From positions 76,001 to 140,000 of the forward strand of contig JACEEZ010010078.1 in assembly GCA_016584305.1 (NCBI GenBank): a DNA stretch of 64,000 nucleotides, written 5' to 3'. The position numbers were made by a program, and so were the translations under genes. Shown here in pieces: positions 33,800 through 44,824 of the stretch. Under the pieces are notes generated by a model that searched no databases, was not told the origin of the DNA, and saw only the letters and a list, made by a program, of their open reading frames with translations. Each line of letters opens with the position of its first letter. The first letter of the stretch is position 1. This DNA is from Chionoecetes opilio (lineage: Eukaryota; Arthropoda; Malacostraca; Decapoda; Majidae).

Positions 33800-35699
33800 A
33801 ACTGTGTTTCATCTTGAGAAGCTGAAGGACTTGACATGTGCCCATGAGTATGCAGTGGCAGTCTCAAATCGGTTTGATGTGCTCGGTGCCCTCGAGGACC
33901 CTGTAGAACTGTGGGATACTTTCAAACGTGAAACTCTACAGGCTGCCAAGGAATGTATTGGGGAGTGCCCGAGGTCAAGGCGTGGTTTTGTCTCAACGGA
34001 GACGCTGGAGAAAATCGCTGCCAGGCTGCGCTGCCAGGCTGGCTGGCAACCAGGACCAGCACAAGGATCTGTCACGCCGGACTAGAACCTTCCTGGGAAG
34101 AGACAAGGATAGGTATGTCAGGAGTCTCGCTGAGGATGTCGAGGGCAATTTGAACGCTAATGACCTCCGACCCGCCTACCGAGCCCTGAAGAAGCTCCGT
34201 TCCAAGTCTCCATCTCGGGCGAGTGCTATTCGAGCAGCAGATGAGTGCCTCGTGTCGGACATGGATGGGCAGATGGCTCGTTGGGCTGAGTACTTTGGGC
34301 ATTTGTTCACAGTGGACCCTCCAATTGAGCAGCTTCACACCACTGGGTTACAGGCAGTGGATGCCGATCCTCCCATTGACGAAACCGCACCCTCTCTTGA
34401 CGAAGTCAGAGAGGCTGTAGCAAAGTTGAGGGGTGGAAAGGCAGCTGGTGTTTGTAATATCAGTGCGGAGCTTCTCATAGCTGGGGGGAGGCCATTATCC
34501 GCGGGTTGCATGCTGTCCTGACAGCCATGTGGCAATCAGGTACCATTCCTCCTGACTGGAAAATGGGGCTGGTCATCCCTACCTGGAAAGGGAAAGGGGG
34601 CCATCAGGACTGCAACAATTACACTGCTCAGCGTGCCAGGCAAGGTGCTTGCCCATCTATTGCTGACACGGATCTGCAGTCATCTGACGAAGCATCAGAG
34701 ACCTCAGCAGTCTGGGTTCACGCATGGTAAGTCAACAACGGACCGTATCCTAGCGCTTAGTGTCCTGGTGGAACGCCGACGTGAGTTGCGACAGGGGATG
34801 CTTGCAGCTAATGTTGATCTCAAGAAGGCGTTTGACTCAGTGCATCGTGAGTCACTCTGGGATCTTCTGCGACTTCACGGGATTCCTGCAAGGACTATTG
34901 GTTTGATGACTGGTCTGTACTCTGGGACTGAGAGTGCTGTGAAGTGTGGGGGAAATGTATCCAGCTTCTTTCCTATGAATACAGGAGTGAGGCAAGGGTG
35001 TGTCCTTGCCCCATCACTTTTCAACACTTGTATGGACTGGGTAGTGGGTAAAGTTGTAGATCAAAGGGATTGTGGAGCATCCCTCGGCAACACCAAGATC
35101 ACTGATCTTGTTTTTGCCGATGATGCAATAATCTTTGCTGAGTTGCTGGAGGTCCTGGTGATGGCTCTCGAGGCGCTGCACAAGGAGGCAAAGCCTTTGG
35201 AACTTGAGGTCTCCTGGCTTAAGAAGACCAAGGTCTAGGTGTTTGGAGGCTTACTAGATGAAGCAGTACAGTCTGTTCATGCGTGCGGCGAGGACGTTGA
35301 GATCTTGGAAAGTTTTACATACCTTGGTAGCGCAGTCCATAATGATGGCGGGTCACGTCAAGAAGTCTTACGGCGGATTGGCATAGCCCATGGTGTTATG
35401 GACTCGCTCAGCAGGAGTATTTGGCATTGTCGGTACCTGTGCAGGAGGACAAAGATTCGGATCTTTAAGTCGCTTGTGATCCCTGTCTTACTCTATGGTT
35501 GTGAGACATGGACACTAAATAGCGACTTGAAGAGACGAATCGATGCCTTTGGTAATAAGTGTCTTCACAGAATCATGGGGTATCGCTGGGATGATTACAT
35601 GTCAAATCAGCGATTGCACCGTGAGACTGAATCGAGGCCTATTACCTGCATAGTCCGTCAGCGCCAACTTCGGCTATATGGGCATGTGGCATGCTACCC
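33800..35699 (+). pseudogene. RTE reverse transcriptase, frameshifted
   Basis: In order on + : DPVELWDTFKRETLQAAKEC (33897), the DKDRYVRSLAEDVEGNL linker, LDEVREAVAKLRGGKAAGVC and ISAELL (34398), IPPDWKMGLVIPTWKGKG (34550), QSGFTHGKSTTDRIL (34709), ANVDLKKAFDSVHRESLWD (34809), TGVRQGCVLAPSLFNTCMDW (34983), LVFADDAIIFAE (35109, catalytic DD), ESFTYLGSAVHNDGG and YGCETWTLNSDLKRRIDAFG (35494), RIMGYRWDDYMSNQRLHRET (35572). Frameshifts lie near 34060, 34500, 34620 and a stop at 35236. The finishing segment RGRPQGSWLGQVDVSCRELL lies at 38842-38900 beyond the CR1 insertion. Confidence 0.9.
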
Positions 35700-36874
35700 G
35701 ACCAGATGAAGTGTATCCCAGAGTATTAAAAGAATGCAAAGAGGTTCTTAGTGAGTCGTTAGTGCACATTTTTAGGAAAACGGTTAAGATAGGCGATGTG
35801 CCGTTATTGTGGAGGAAAGGAAATGTAATCCCCATATTTAAGAAGCGAGACAGAGGATTAAAGTCAAATTATCGACCCGTTAGTCTAACGTCAGTGGTAG
35901 GTAAATTATTGGAATCTATTATTGCAAAAAAACATTAGAGAGCACTTAGAAAAACATAGTTTGATCAATGATTCACAACATGGATTCACCAAGGGTAGGT
36001 CATGTCTCACCAATTTATTGAGTATTTCTAGGAAAGTTTATGAGAAGGCAGATAATGATAAGGATTATGATATAATATACCTGGACTTTAGTAAGGCATT
36101 CGACAAAGTACCACACGAGCGACTCTTAAATAAGGTTAAGGCTCATGGAATAGATGGGAAGGTTCTTCGTTGGATCAAAGCATGGCTAAGTGATAGGCAA
36201 CAAAGGGTTACAATTAATGGTTCTAAATCTGAATGGGGACAGGTGACAAGTGGAGTTCCACAAGGGTCTGTTTTGGGTCCATTACTATTTTTGATTTACA
36301 TCAACGACTTGGATAGTGGGATTAGCAGTGATTTCAGCAAGTTTGCTGATGATACTAAGGTACGTAGGATTATTGGATCACAGTCTGATGTAAACATATT
36401 GCAGGGAGACTTAGATAAACTTAATGAGTGGGTAGTCAGATGGCAGATGGAATTTAATATTGATAAGTTCAGCGTTATGAATGTTGGTAGAAAAAACCCT
36501 GGTAATGAATACACCATAAGCAATGTATCGCTGAAAAATTCAAAAGGTGAAAAAGATCTTGGAGTGAGGTTGAGCCCAGACCTCCGACCTAGGAAACAAT
36601 GTATTGAGGCTAGAAATAGAGCTAACAGAGTGTTAGGGTTCATTACCAGAAGTGTTAAAAGTAGAAGTGCGGAAGTTATTCTAAAGCCTTATCTGGCTCT
36701 AGTCAGACCTCACCTAGACTATGCAGTATGCAGTTCAGTTTTGGTCTCCATATTACAGGATGGATGTAGCCTTGTTATAATCAGTGCAGAGAAGGATGAC
36801 CAAAATTATTCAAGGGATGTGTAACATCCCTTGAATTTTTTGAAAGCAAAAATTATGAGAAGAGATTGAAGCTA

Positions 36875-38376
36875 CAGTAAAACCCTTATAACTCGGCACG
36901 ATAGGGGCTCTGGCCCTTGCCGAGTTATTCAATGTGCCGAGTTATTCAATGTCCTCCTCTGATATGGGTTATAAACAAACAAAAAAAAAAAAGAAAAAAA
37001 AAAAAAAAAAAAAGGAAATACAGTACTGTAAAAGCATAAAAACTACACTTACCAATGAACGGGTAGAATGTGCTGGATTTGATATCAAACTCAGCACAAA
37101 TAGCACACATGGACGCACCTGCATCCATCCTTGCCAGCACTTTCACCTTTTCCTGCAGGCTCAGGCTCTTCAATTTCATTCCCTTCCTGCTGGAGACACT
37201 CTTGCGTGATGGAGCTGACATCTTGATATACAGTACTGTATGATGTAATCCCAAAACACGTAAAATAGGTGGCAAATTAAGCAAAGATCAGGAACCAGTG
37301 CGTAGGCTGAGCCGTGTTTTTGTCGTCCAAGCACCGTCTTGGATTACGAAACCCAATCCAATAACACTTGCTGAAATGTGTGTTATACTACTCTGTGATA
37401 TTGTTTGCAATGTTTTGCATTGATTATTATTTCGGCTCCTACCAAGCTTGTTGTGTTTTTGAAGCAGAAACCAATCCTTTTTCAATTTCGACAAAAAACG
37501 GAATTCGTATCCAAGACGGTGCTTTGACGACATAAACACGGCTCAGCAGCTGACAGCCTACACGCTGGTTCCCGACCTTTGCTTTACTTTGCCACCTATT
37601 TTACGTGTTTTGGGATTACATCATACAGTACTGTATTTCAAGATGTCAGCTCCATCACGCAAGGGTGTCTCCAGCAGGAAGGGAATGAAATTGAAGAGCC
37701 TGAGCTTGCAGGAAAAGATCAAAAGGACAAAAATACGACTTTATGCGACTGACGATATGCAGAGTGTAAGCGAAGAGATGCAGTTATAACATCAATATGC
37801 CGAGATACATTATTTTTTGCCAACTTTCTGTTTACATGTTCACAGAAGAGGTTGTGAGGGCATGATATGCCGAGTGAAAACCATGAGATGCAATTTAGGT
37901 GAGGCGGTAGCAGAGTGGTTAGCGTCACCGTGTGGCGTTCTCGAAGACCCGAGTTCGATCCCGAGTGAGACCCATAAATCCACTTGAAATCTTTTTGCAC
38001 CGTCGAGTGGCCTAAGAACACCCACATGCCCTGTCCATTAACTCTACCTTCGACTGTGAGTGCATGGGAGGACACGGGGCGGCATGAGCCTCTAATCACA
38101 GGCGTCACTATAACAATCCTGCCTGCGCCACCACGGGCGAGGGCCAACCATCACAGCCCTCGAGTGAGCCTCCAGGGCCTATCATTCCACCCCTGGAGCT
38201 CACTGCCTACATGTGCTATGGGCATAGGTGTGTGGGTGTGGGTGTGGGTGTGGGGGTGGGTGGGTGTGTGTGTGTGTGTGTATAAAAAAAAAAAAAAAAA
38301 AAAAACATTAGTCTTTGCCATGCCGAGTTATATCAAATTCCGAGTTATACAGTGCCGAGTTATAAGGGTTTTACTG
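36875..38376. mobile_element. Tigger-3 foldback element, copy 1
   Basis: It is flanked by TA (36873, 38377), with TIRs CAGTAAAACCCTTATAACTC and GAGTTATAAGGGTTTTACTG. The pseudo-terminal phrase TGCCGAGTTAT recurs within both ends. The same transposase N-terminus occurs twice in opposite orientation: minus 37030-37221 (SSRKGMKLKSLSLQEKVKVL with ICAEFDIKSSTFY, a pipsqueak helix-turn-helix) and plus 37643-37730 (first 29 codons only). The two halves form a head-to-head inverted duplication. No catalytic domain is present. A SINE (37900-38304) lies in the right half. Confidence 0.85.
37900..38304 (+). mobile_element. tRNA-derived SINE
   Basis: Box A-like TAGCAGAGTGGTTAGCG (37908) and box B-like GAGTTCGATCC (37951) are spaced as in a tRNA-type RNA polymerase III promoter. 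They are followed by a body of about 270 bases (GTGGCCTAAGAACACCCACA, CCTCCAGGGCCTATCATTCC) and a (GGTGTG)n/A-rich tail. Partial copies are at 40092-40352 (minus, 3' part) and 47370-47524 (5' part). Confidence 0.85.
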
Positions 38377-39009
38377 TATTAAAGTTACACTCACTCGAGA
38401 GACGCAGAGTAAGGGACGATCTGATAGAAGTTTTTAAGTGGATAAAGGGATTTAATAAAGGAGCGGTAGGAAAAGTTCTTATACGGCTATTAACCAGGGT
38501 AGAACAAGAAGTAACAGATTCAAGCTGGAAAAGTGTAGATTTAAAAAAGAAATAGGGAAAAACTGGTTCACAAATAGGGTGGTGAATGACTGGAATGGAC
38601 TCAGTAGACAGGTAGTTAGTGCGGAGTCATTGGGGAGCTTTAAAGAGGGGCTGGATAGGTTCATGGATGGGGATGAAAGGTGGATGTAGGTAGTGTTAGG
38701 TAACAGGAACTACCACGTGTAGGCCTCGCGGCCTCTTGTAGCTTCCTTATTTTCTTATGTTCTTATGTACCCTGAAACCGATACTTCCCATCGGGTTGTA
38801 TCTGTAAGAGACAATGCGGCATGGAGGAGGCCAAGGGGGCGCCCACAAGGCTCGTGGCTGGGGCAAGTTGATGTTTCTTGTCGAGAGCTGCTTGGTATGG
38901 AAAAGGAGCCTGCATGGGGACTCGTGCGCGGTGACGCCCTCGAGTGGCGTCGTAGGGTGGGCGAGGCGACGCGCCCTGCGGCGTATGCCCCCAATGATTG
39001 ATTGATTGA

Positions 39010-39640
39010 TATATATTGCTCAATTTATTATATCTTTTTTACCAGATGTCACTTGTAAATATATTTTCAGAAAAAAATTGGGAAAATTATTCTTTTCAAT
39101 GAAACTACAAATTTCTACATATACAAACACCACAATATTGAGGTGAATACAGTAAACCCTCACTTTTACGGACCTCGATATAACAAATTTCGGCTTTAAC
39201 GAACTTTTTCTGCCAGTCCGATATGTGCGGGGATTTACCTAATATATTCGGTAAATGCGGGGTTTGGTTCGGTGGTGGGCCGGCCAAACATGTACACGCA
39301 GGTCAGACGACGGGAGTGAAAACAAAGTCGACCGCGGCGATGCGCGTCTGCATGCTGATCAGGAAGGAAGGAAGGAATATAAGGAAGGAGCCTGTGTATC
39401 TAGTGATTTAGAAATAGAAGGTATGTATGTGGGTTAAAATAGTTAATATTAGGGCCAGTTGCAAGAAGGCCTTTTGTGTTGTGTTTCGTGCTTGTGCACT
39501 GCACAGCATGATTGGCAGCAACAGATGACATAATCAAGCCAAACTCAAGGAAACTACAGAGTTACATATAATTTAGGTACTCATACCCATACAGAATGAG
39601 TGTTAACACGCTTTGTATTGTATAAACAAACGTTTGGTTT
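39010..39640. repeat. Tigger-type left end, rest unassigned
   Basis: TACAGTAAACCCTCACTTTT at 39149 followed by ACGGACCTCGATATAAC is a Tigger-like terminus. The region to 39640 has a GC-richer segment (39240-39350) and no recognisable gene. No right end is found. Confidence 0.5.
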
Positions 39641-39890
39641 GATCTTGATCTTGAGTTGGGAGTCACCTAGCGAAGGCTGTTGGTGAAACCTTTGGTTCGG
39701 CGTCCTCCACCACATATACCTGTTGGAAGAAGCAAAAGGGGAAAGCAAAACTAGGGATTTCATTTTCCCCTTCTACCTCTACAAGCACCACATGGTGCAC
39801 TGCACAGCATGGTAACTGCCGAAGACCCATCGCTAGGTGACTCCCAACTCAAGATCAAGTTCAACTTGATCTTGATCAAAATTCAAGCCA
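39640..39890. repeat. inverted pair of S1-type blocks
   Basis: CTTGATCTTGAGTTGGGAGTC at 39645 (read in two parts: CTTGATCTTGAG, TTGGGAGTCACC) is inverted at 39836-39872 (GGTGACTCCCAACTC then AAGATCAAG). Between them is the GCAAAACTAGGGATTTC phrase, also found at 54550 and inverted at 40775. Confidence 0.65.
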
Positions 39891-40091
39891 GATCTACTAC
39901 TTTTTCATGACACCATGATTTTATTCTATACAGTTACATTCATTCATTCTACAGTACCCCCCCGAGTTTCACGCTATGTGAGTTTCGTGCCGTCCTAAAT
40001 TCTTACCATCCCGACTTTCGCGCATTATCTCCCCGAGTTTCGCACTGCTGTACACTTTTTGTTTTGTTTGTTTTTGTGTTTTTGTGATGGT

Positions 40092-40352
40092 GTGTGTGTG
40101 TGCCTACAGCGCCGTTAGGCAGTGACCTCCAGGGGTGGGATGGTAGGCCCTGGAGGTTCCCTCGAGGGCTGTGATGGTTGGCCCTCATCCGTGGTGGTGC
40201 AGGCAGGATTTTTATAGTGACGCTTGTGAGTAGAGGTTCATGTCGCACCCCTGTGTCCTCCGATGCACTCACAATCATAGGTAGAGTTAATGGGCAGCAT
40301 GTGGGGGTTCTTAGGCCATTCGACAGTGCAGAGAAAGATTTTATACCTTACG
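40092..40352 (-). mobile_element. SINE, 3' part
   Basis: Reverse copy of the body of the SINE at 37900: GCAGTGACCTCCAGGGGTGG and CTTAGGCCATTCGACAGTGC match it inverted. The tRNA-like head is missing. Confidence 0.8.
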
Positions 40353-40394
40353 GTAATATCAAGATCAAGTATTGCTAAAGAGGTAAATAGTCGT

Positions 40395-40800
40395 ATGTAG
40401 CTACAGATGGAAGAATGGTGTTAGCAAGTCGTGTGTGATGTGTGAGACAGGAGTGGATGAAACTGTGGAGTACTTGATGCTGGAATGTGAACGGTATGAG
40501 TATGCTAGAAGAAAGATGTTGGAGGTAGTGGTAGGAGAAGTCGGAGTGGAAGAATGGCGAGAGATGAGAGACAGTAGTGTGGATAGGCAGATGGAGTACC
40601 TTCTGGGGTTGTGTGCTGAGTGAAGTGACAGTCGTGGGGCTGAAAGTGTGAAAAAATTCTTGGAGGATTCTTGGAGAGCATTTATGAGAGAGAATGAGAG
40701 GCAGGGGGCCCCTCAGTGAGGGGGGGACCCCGTATGAATGTGATGCAGAGAGAGGAAGGAAGGGAAAATGAAACCCCTAGTTTTGCTTCTCTCCAAATAG
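40395..40800 (+). mobile_element. LINE E 3' end
   Basis: The plus frame 40435-40623 has CETGVDETVEYLMLECERYE, a C..C...H/V....C knuckle of the type that follows RT in several LINE clades, then a stop and SVKKFLEDSWRAFMRENERQ in the next frame. The same end lies inverted at 54519-54700 (FLENSWRARRREHERQG), so both belong to one family. The TTTTGCTTCTCTCC phrase closes it. Confidence 0.75.
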
Positions 40801-41109
40801 AATACTATGTGTGTGGAGAAAGTGACAAAATAAGCATTTTTACAGTGTTTTCAATATCCGAGTTTCGCGATCCTCGAGTTTAGCGCTATGCCTTGTGAAA
40901 AAAGCAAGCGCCAAACTCGGGAGGGTACTGTAGTAGAAACTCTAGTAAAAACATACTAGTCTACTAGTAGAAAGACATTCTAGTAGAAATATAAGTGGAA
41001 GGAAAAGTATGAAAAAGTATAGCCCCCCCTACGATGGAAATATTCCCCCCAAATTTCAAGTCCTGGTCAAGTCAAGTCTACGGGCCTGCTTCTGCATAGT
41101 TCTGTACAT

Positions 41110-41589
41110 CAGTGTTCTTCAAACTGTTTTCATCGCGACCCAGTTTGATTCTACATTACATTCACGACCCTTGTACGTATGTTGCTGCTTTCTCTCTCCG
41201 ATGTAATTTTTTATTGCAATTACATACATACATACATACATACATGTGCATATAAATGTGCATACATATATACATCCATGCATCTATGGATTCAAAATAA
41301 TTGCATATCTTTGAGTGTGCCAATGTAAATGTTATCTATTAAAAGTATTTATAAAAAATATAGAAGTACTGTGTAAATTATAACTACGTAATTAGAGAAA
41401 CATAGTATTATTGATTGGCAAGTGAAGATTATGCGTACAAGTCCTGCCTTCTCCCATCGGCATTTTTTTGTCTCGTATTAATGCATTTCACATATTATTC
41501 ATACAATGATCTGTTTACGACGTGGCGACCCACTGAGCAAAAGTTTGCGACCCAGTATTGGGTCGCGACCCGTACTTTGAAGAACCCTG
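41110..41589. mobile_element. hAT-type MITE with perfect 8-bp duplication
   Basis: The ends are CAGTGTTCTTCAAA and TTTGAAGAACCCTG, flanked by CTGTACAT at 41102-41109 and 41590-41597. Sub-terminal CGCGACCC motifs are also inverted. The CAGTG/CAGGG terminus plus an 8-bp duplication is diagnostic for hAT. There is no transposase. Confidence 0.9.
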
Positions 41590-42119
41590 CTGTACATAGT
41601 CCTGTATATAGCTCTACATATAGTTTATGGTATGTAAAATGAACACTAATATTATTTTCATGTTTTTGTTTTGTAATGATACATAGTGTCTATCTAGGTT
41701 ATACATATCAATAGATTTCTTAATACCCGTAAATACTTTTAATTATTTATAATAATTTCATATTTTTCTTGTCTATAAGTAATACACAGTTTTAAGTATG
41801 AAAAACAATGGCGTCCGGCCCGCGAATACCAAGCAACATACTTTTTCAAGCAACGGATACTTCAATTACCCACTTTGTCCGTCGATGGTCGAGTGTATAT
41901 AAATATGACACTGTTCGTGTTTTTATTGTTGAACCTTAACATTCGCGGGAGTTAGGTAACAGAAGGTCGCGTAAGTAAAAAATCCGTGAAAATTTGCTAA
42001 CCCCCTGTAATACTACCCCTGGACCCCTCCTTTCCTTATATAACTTATGAACATCCTATCTGAATCTTTAAAAGCTATAAATGACAAAGAAGCTGTAAAT
42101 AAACGGTTAAGATTAATTT
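41590..42119. other. AT-rich spacer with one Tigger-like terminus
   Basis: At 41938-41985 ACATTCGCGGGAGTTAGG resembles the terminus at 3400-3420. Otherwise no gene or repeat was recognised. Confidence 0.5.
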
Positions 42120-42330
42120 GACTTAATGATTTTCCGTGGCGTCATCAGCAAGTTTCGCGGGGCGGCTGGAAGGGCCTGATTTTTTTTCCCGCGCTTTTTA
42201 CAAAAGTTGTGTTTTTACGGAAATAAGGCGTGGAAATGAATGATTTTTTGTGGATTAGGTGTTTTGAATGAACATTCAACATACTTATGCAAAGAAAAAA
42301 AGGGTCTGGACGATTACCTTAAGTGTTTAT
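42120..42330 (-). repeat. MITE-A, partial copy
   Basis: Inverted relative to 53158-53340: CCCGCGCTTTTTACAAAAG, TTTTTACGGAAATAAGGCG and GGTCTGGACGATTAC are shared. Its other end is missing. Confidence 0.75.
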
Positions 42331-42466
42331 CCTGTTGCTACCCATTTCTGTCCTGTTACCAAGTGCTTACTTGCCAGGAAGTGTAGAAGAGGAGGGGTAT
42401 GTAACAATATCATGGTGCGATGTGAGATTGGCGGGATTAAACTCGCTGATTATCAAGTCTATTACC

Positions 42467-42679
42467 TTAACCCCTTCACGCCCAGATCTTTCCTTTGCTA
42501 TGAAAAAATGTTTGTTGTTGAGCCATAAAATTACAAAAGCTAACTGAATATACCAAAATAGCCAGTCGACAAGGATACTAAACAGGTCATAGCTATAAAA
42601 TATTGCTTATGTTACCTAGAAATCGTCTAATGGTACCCAGATTACAATGGAAATTACGTTCTGGGCCTCAAGGGGTTAA
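42467..42679. mobile_element. 213-bp piggyBac-type MITE
   Basis: TTAA at both ends (42467, 42676) with inverted termini CCCCTTCACGCCCAGA and TTCTGGGCCTCAAGGGG. It is small, without coding capacity, and about 540 bases upstream of the EMC4 start codon. Confidence 0.85.
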
Positions 42680-42824
42680 GGTACTCGTGGCTTTCCCCAC
42701 AACTTATAAAAACCGAGAGAGTTAAGAAAGCTAATATTAAAGTTTGACAGTATTTGTATTTTTTCACAGTTAATTCAATAATTTTTAATAGAACAAGAAA
42801 TGATTACAAAATATGAAAAATGTT

Positions 42825-43135
42825 CTAGTTTGACACCGAACTCACTTTAGTAGACGAAACAATTTTTTCTCTGGCGCGTTTTGATGTTTTTTTAATTAAT
42901 CTGCTAACCGCTTGTCGCAAATCACTATTTGTGTGTGTGTGTGTCTAATCTGCGACAAAAATGATTGAAACAAATTGAACCTAACCTAACCTTTACCTTA
43001 AAAAAATATGTATAATAAATAAATAAATGAAATAGTTATTTGCGACAGAAACGGTTAGCAGATTAATTTAAAACACATCAAAACTCACCAGAAAAAATTG
43101 TTTCGTCCACCAAAGTGAATTCGGTGTCAAACTGG
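42825..43135. mobile_element. foldback element FB-1, copy 2
   Basis: The arms CTAGTTTGACACCGAA and TTCGGTGTCAAACTGG, with GACGAAAC and TAATCTGCTAACCG inward, match the copy at 16191-16560. The loop has only two to three AACCT units and a (TG)n tract. It ends about 80 bases before the EMC4 ATG, so it lies in the promoter or 5' UTR. Confidence 0.9.
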
Positions 43136-43216
43136 AATAATACCCAAAATAATTGAAGAAAAATTGGAAGGTAGTATATTATAAGATCAATTTTATCATC
43201 TAGCAGGTTCACCACA

Positions 43217-43420
43217 ATGACCAATCGTGCCATTGCCCATCGCCGGAAGTGGGCCCTTGATCTGGCAGGGAGGAGAGGCGAACGTGGGAATGAGAACCTG
43301 CCAGCACCTCCAGGCTACCGCAGCTCTGTAAGCCAGGTCCATGCCGAGGCCAGCAGGCAGGGCGACCCTAACCTGGTCATCAAGAAGGCTTGGGACACAG
43401 CCCTTAGTCCTCTCAAATCT
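43217..43420 (+). CDS. EMC4: EMC4, exon 1
   Basis: Sixty-eight codons from ATG 43217 to a GTAAGT donor at 43421 (phase 0). The peptide has the EMC4 N-terminal pattern: a basic RRKWALDL segment near residue 10, PPGY near 31, and the conserved KKAWDTALSPLKS at 56-68. In human EMC4 the corresponding RCWDIALGPLKQ directly precedes IPMNLF, which here is supplied by exon 2. EMC4 is a subunit of the ER membrane protein complex, which inserts and stabilises tail-anchored and multipass membrane proteins; this part is the cytosolic N-terminal domain. The start is supported by homologous length. A foldback MITE ends 80 bases upstream. Confidence 0.93.
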
Positions 43421-44824
43421 GTAAGTCTTATCTGGTGGTCTTAATTATGTATACTGTCAATAATTAGGTAACACAGCTGAGGTCTCCTGCTTGAATTTTC
43501 TAAACTAAATGTGAATAATTAAAGATGGGAAGCAACAGCCAGATGTAAGCTACCCAATCAAGGAGATCAGCCTTATGCAAAGACTTTTAGCAAAAAATAT
43601 GAGGTGCCCTGTGACAGAACAATGACTTAACCAAAAACAAGGTTTTGAAATAATTAAGGTCAAAGTTCAGTGGTTTCTATGACACTGTTGCCTTGTGAAA
43701 CCTATGTATTGTTTTGTACTATTTAATTTGTATTACATACTTGAGACTAATTTTTTCGCAATATGAATAAAATAAATCAAATATTTGTCTCCGACACCCA
43801 CCCCGTTATTGATTTTGTACAATATATTGTGTAATTCGCAATATTTTGCTTGTACATTAAACTTTATATTGTAACGAATACACTTATGTAAAAAAAACCA
43901 TGGTGATAAATATTTGTGATTTATGAGAATTCAAAAATGTAGAGAAAATTAACACATTGGAAATGGCACAATAAGGCAACTTAACATTTTTTTTCTTATA
44001 TTGATAAACATAATGCAAATTCAAAACATAATGAATATGATATGCAAAATTTATGGTGCTAAATTCTAAAACTGAATTTTGGCAAATTTCCAAAAAAGCT
44101 TTCTTTCCTCCTGATCATGGTCTCTTTTCTTCTTTGCCACAACTTTCTTCCACTCTGACTGATGCCTTACTTTCTTCCTCGCAATGTTAAGTCTCTCTCC
44201 CCTACTATCCGAGTCACTTAACTGCGTTATTGCACTGTTATACCTCAAAAATCACTACGATAACACAGAACTTAGCAGCAGGTCTGTTTAGAGGAGGAAG
44301 CAAAGGCTGACCATGCGGGCGCAAGGAAGGTATCCTGTGATTGGCCAAGCAGGTAGATGTAAACGTGCACGTTTGTAAGGCCCCCTACCATTGGCTTGTC
44401 ATCTCGTTCTGCCACAGCGAGCGGCACCCTGGTAGGCAATTTTGACTGTCAAAGTCTTATAACTTTGAGCTTCGTTTTAGAGAGGATTGAGGGTGCGAAT
44501 CCTTTTCCTTTTCTTCACACATGGAAGGGTTAGTTATACTTACTGAGGAGATATCTTTAGATATCCTATTTTCTCTAAATTGATCATCTCGTTCTGCCAC
44601 CGGACACCTCATATCTGATCAGCATTTCACATATGAGAGTTTAAACTCAAAATATCATGAGTAACTTGCACTTCGGATATGATCAGCATTGCTCTAGACT
44701 TGTAAATACTGTACTATGTACTAATTAAGTAGCTTTTTATATGTAGCATAAAGTATTTCAACAAAGTGCAGATACATATTTTCAAATAGATGAAAAGCAT
44801 GAATACCATAAAACTATGTATCTA
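43421..44824. other. EMC4 intron 1, proximal part
   Basis: The intron runs 43421-49184 (5764 bases). This part is AT-rich with no recognised repeat. A minus frame at 44066-44248 (KKVRHQSEWKKVVAKKKRDH) is basic and exon-like in composition but has no confirmed family. CATCTCGTTCTGCCAC occurs at 44400 and again at 44585. Confidence 0.6.

Larger units (their letters stand above)
35704..38664 (+). pseudogene. CR1-like reverse transcriptase, split
   Basis: YPRVLKECKEVLSESLVHIF (35712) and NYRPVSLTSVVGKLLES (35868) lie in one frame. After an A7-run frameshift near 35930 the 300-codon frame 35922-36824 continues: SLINDSQHGFTKGRSCLTNL, YLDFSKAFDKVPHERLL, SGVPQGSVLGPLLFLIYIND, KFADDTKVRR (FADD catalytic variant), WQMEFNIDKFSVM, LGVRLSPDL, PYLALVRPHLDYAV. 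Beyond the Tigger insertion, 38376-38664 continues with RRRVRDDLIEVFKWIKGFNK and a WNGLS segment near 38592. The protein is broken by the insertion and several shifts. Confidence 0.9.
35700..38767 (+). mobile_element. CR1/L2-type LINE with TTCTTATG tail, interrupted
   Basis: The element is inserted in the RTE LINE with TACCC on both sides (35695-35699 and 38768-38772). Its 3' end carries TTTTCTTATGTTCTTATG, the octamer tail typical of CR1-like elements. It is interrupted at a TA by Tigger-3 (36875-38376). Net length without Tigger-3 is about 1.57 kb, so it is 5' truncated. Confidence 0.85.
33756..39009 (+). mobile_element. RTE-type LINE, interrupted by CR1
   Basis: The left part 33756-35699 and right part 38768-39009 join into one 3' two-thirds RTE element that ends in a (ATTG)n tail. 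The join is confirmed by the uninterrupted copy at 51121-51390, which reads CACGCTACCCTGAAAC across the break. The 5' end (endonuclease) is missing. Confidence 0.9.
39952..40930. mobile_element. Tigger-2 element with both ends
   Basis: It starts CAGTACCCCCCCGAGTTTC after TA (39950) and ends CAAACTCGGGAGGGTACTG before TA (40931). The interior is made of other repeats: a minus-strand SINE fragment and a LINE E tail. This copy defines the family whose single ends occur at 2294, 11600 and 32090. Confidence 0.75.

Noticed and set aside
37908..37975. Genuine tRNA gene
   Set aside because: Box A/B motifs belong to a SINE head; no cloverleaf is evident and the same sequence recurs in Tigger-3 copy 2.
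44066..44248. Basic minus-strand peptide (SEWKKVVAKKKRDH) as an exon
   Set aside because: No ATG, no clear splice sites, no firm family match.
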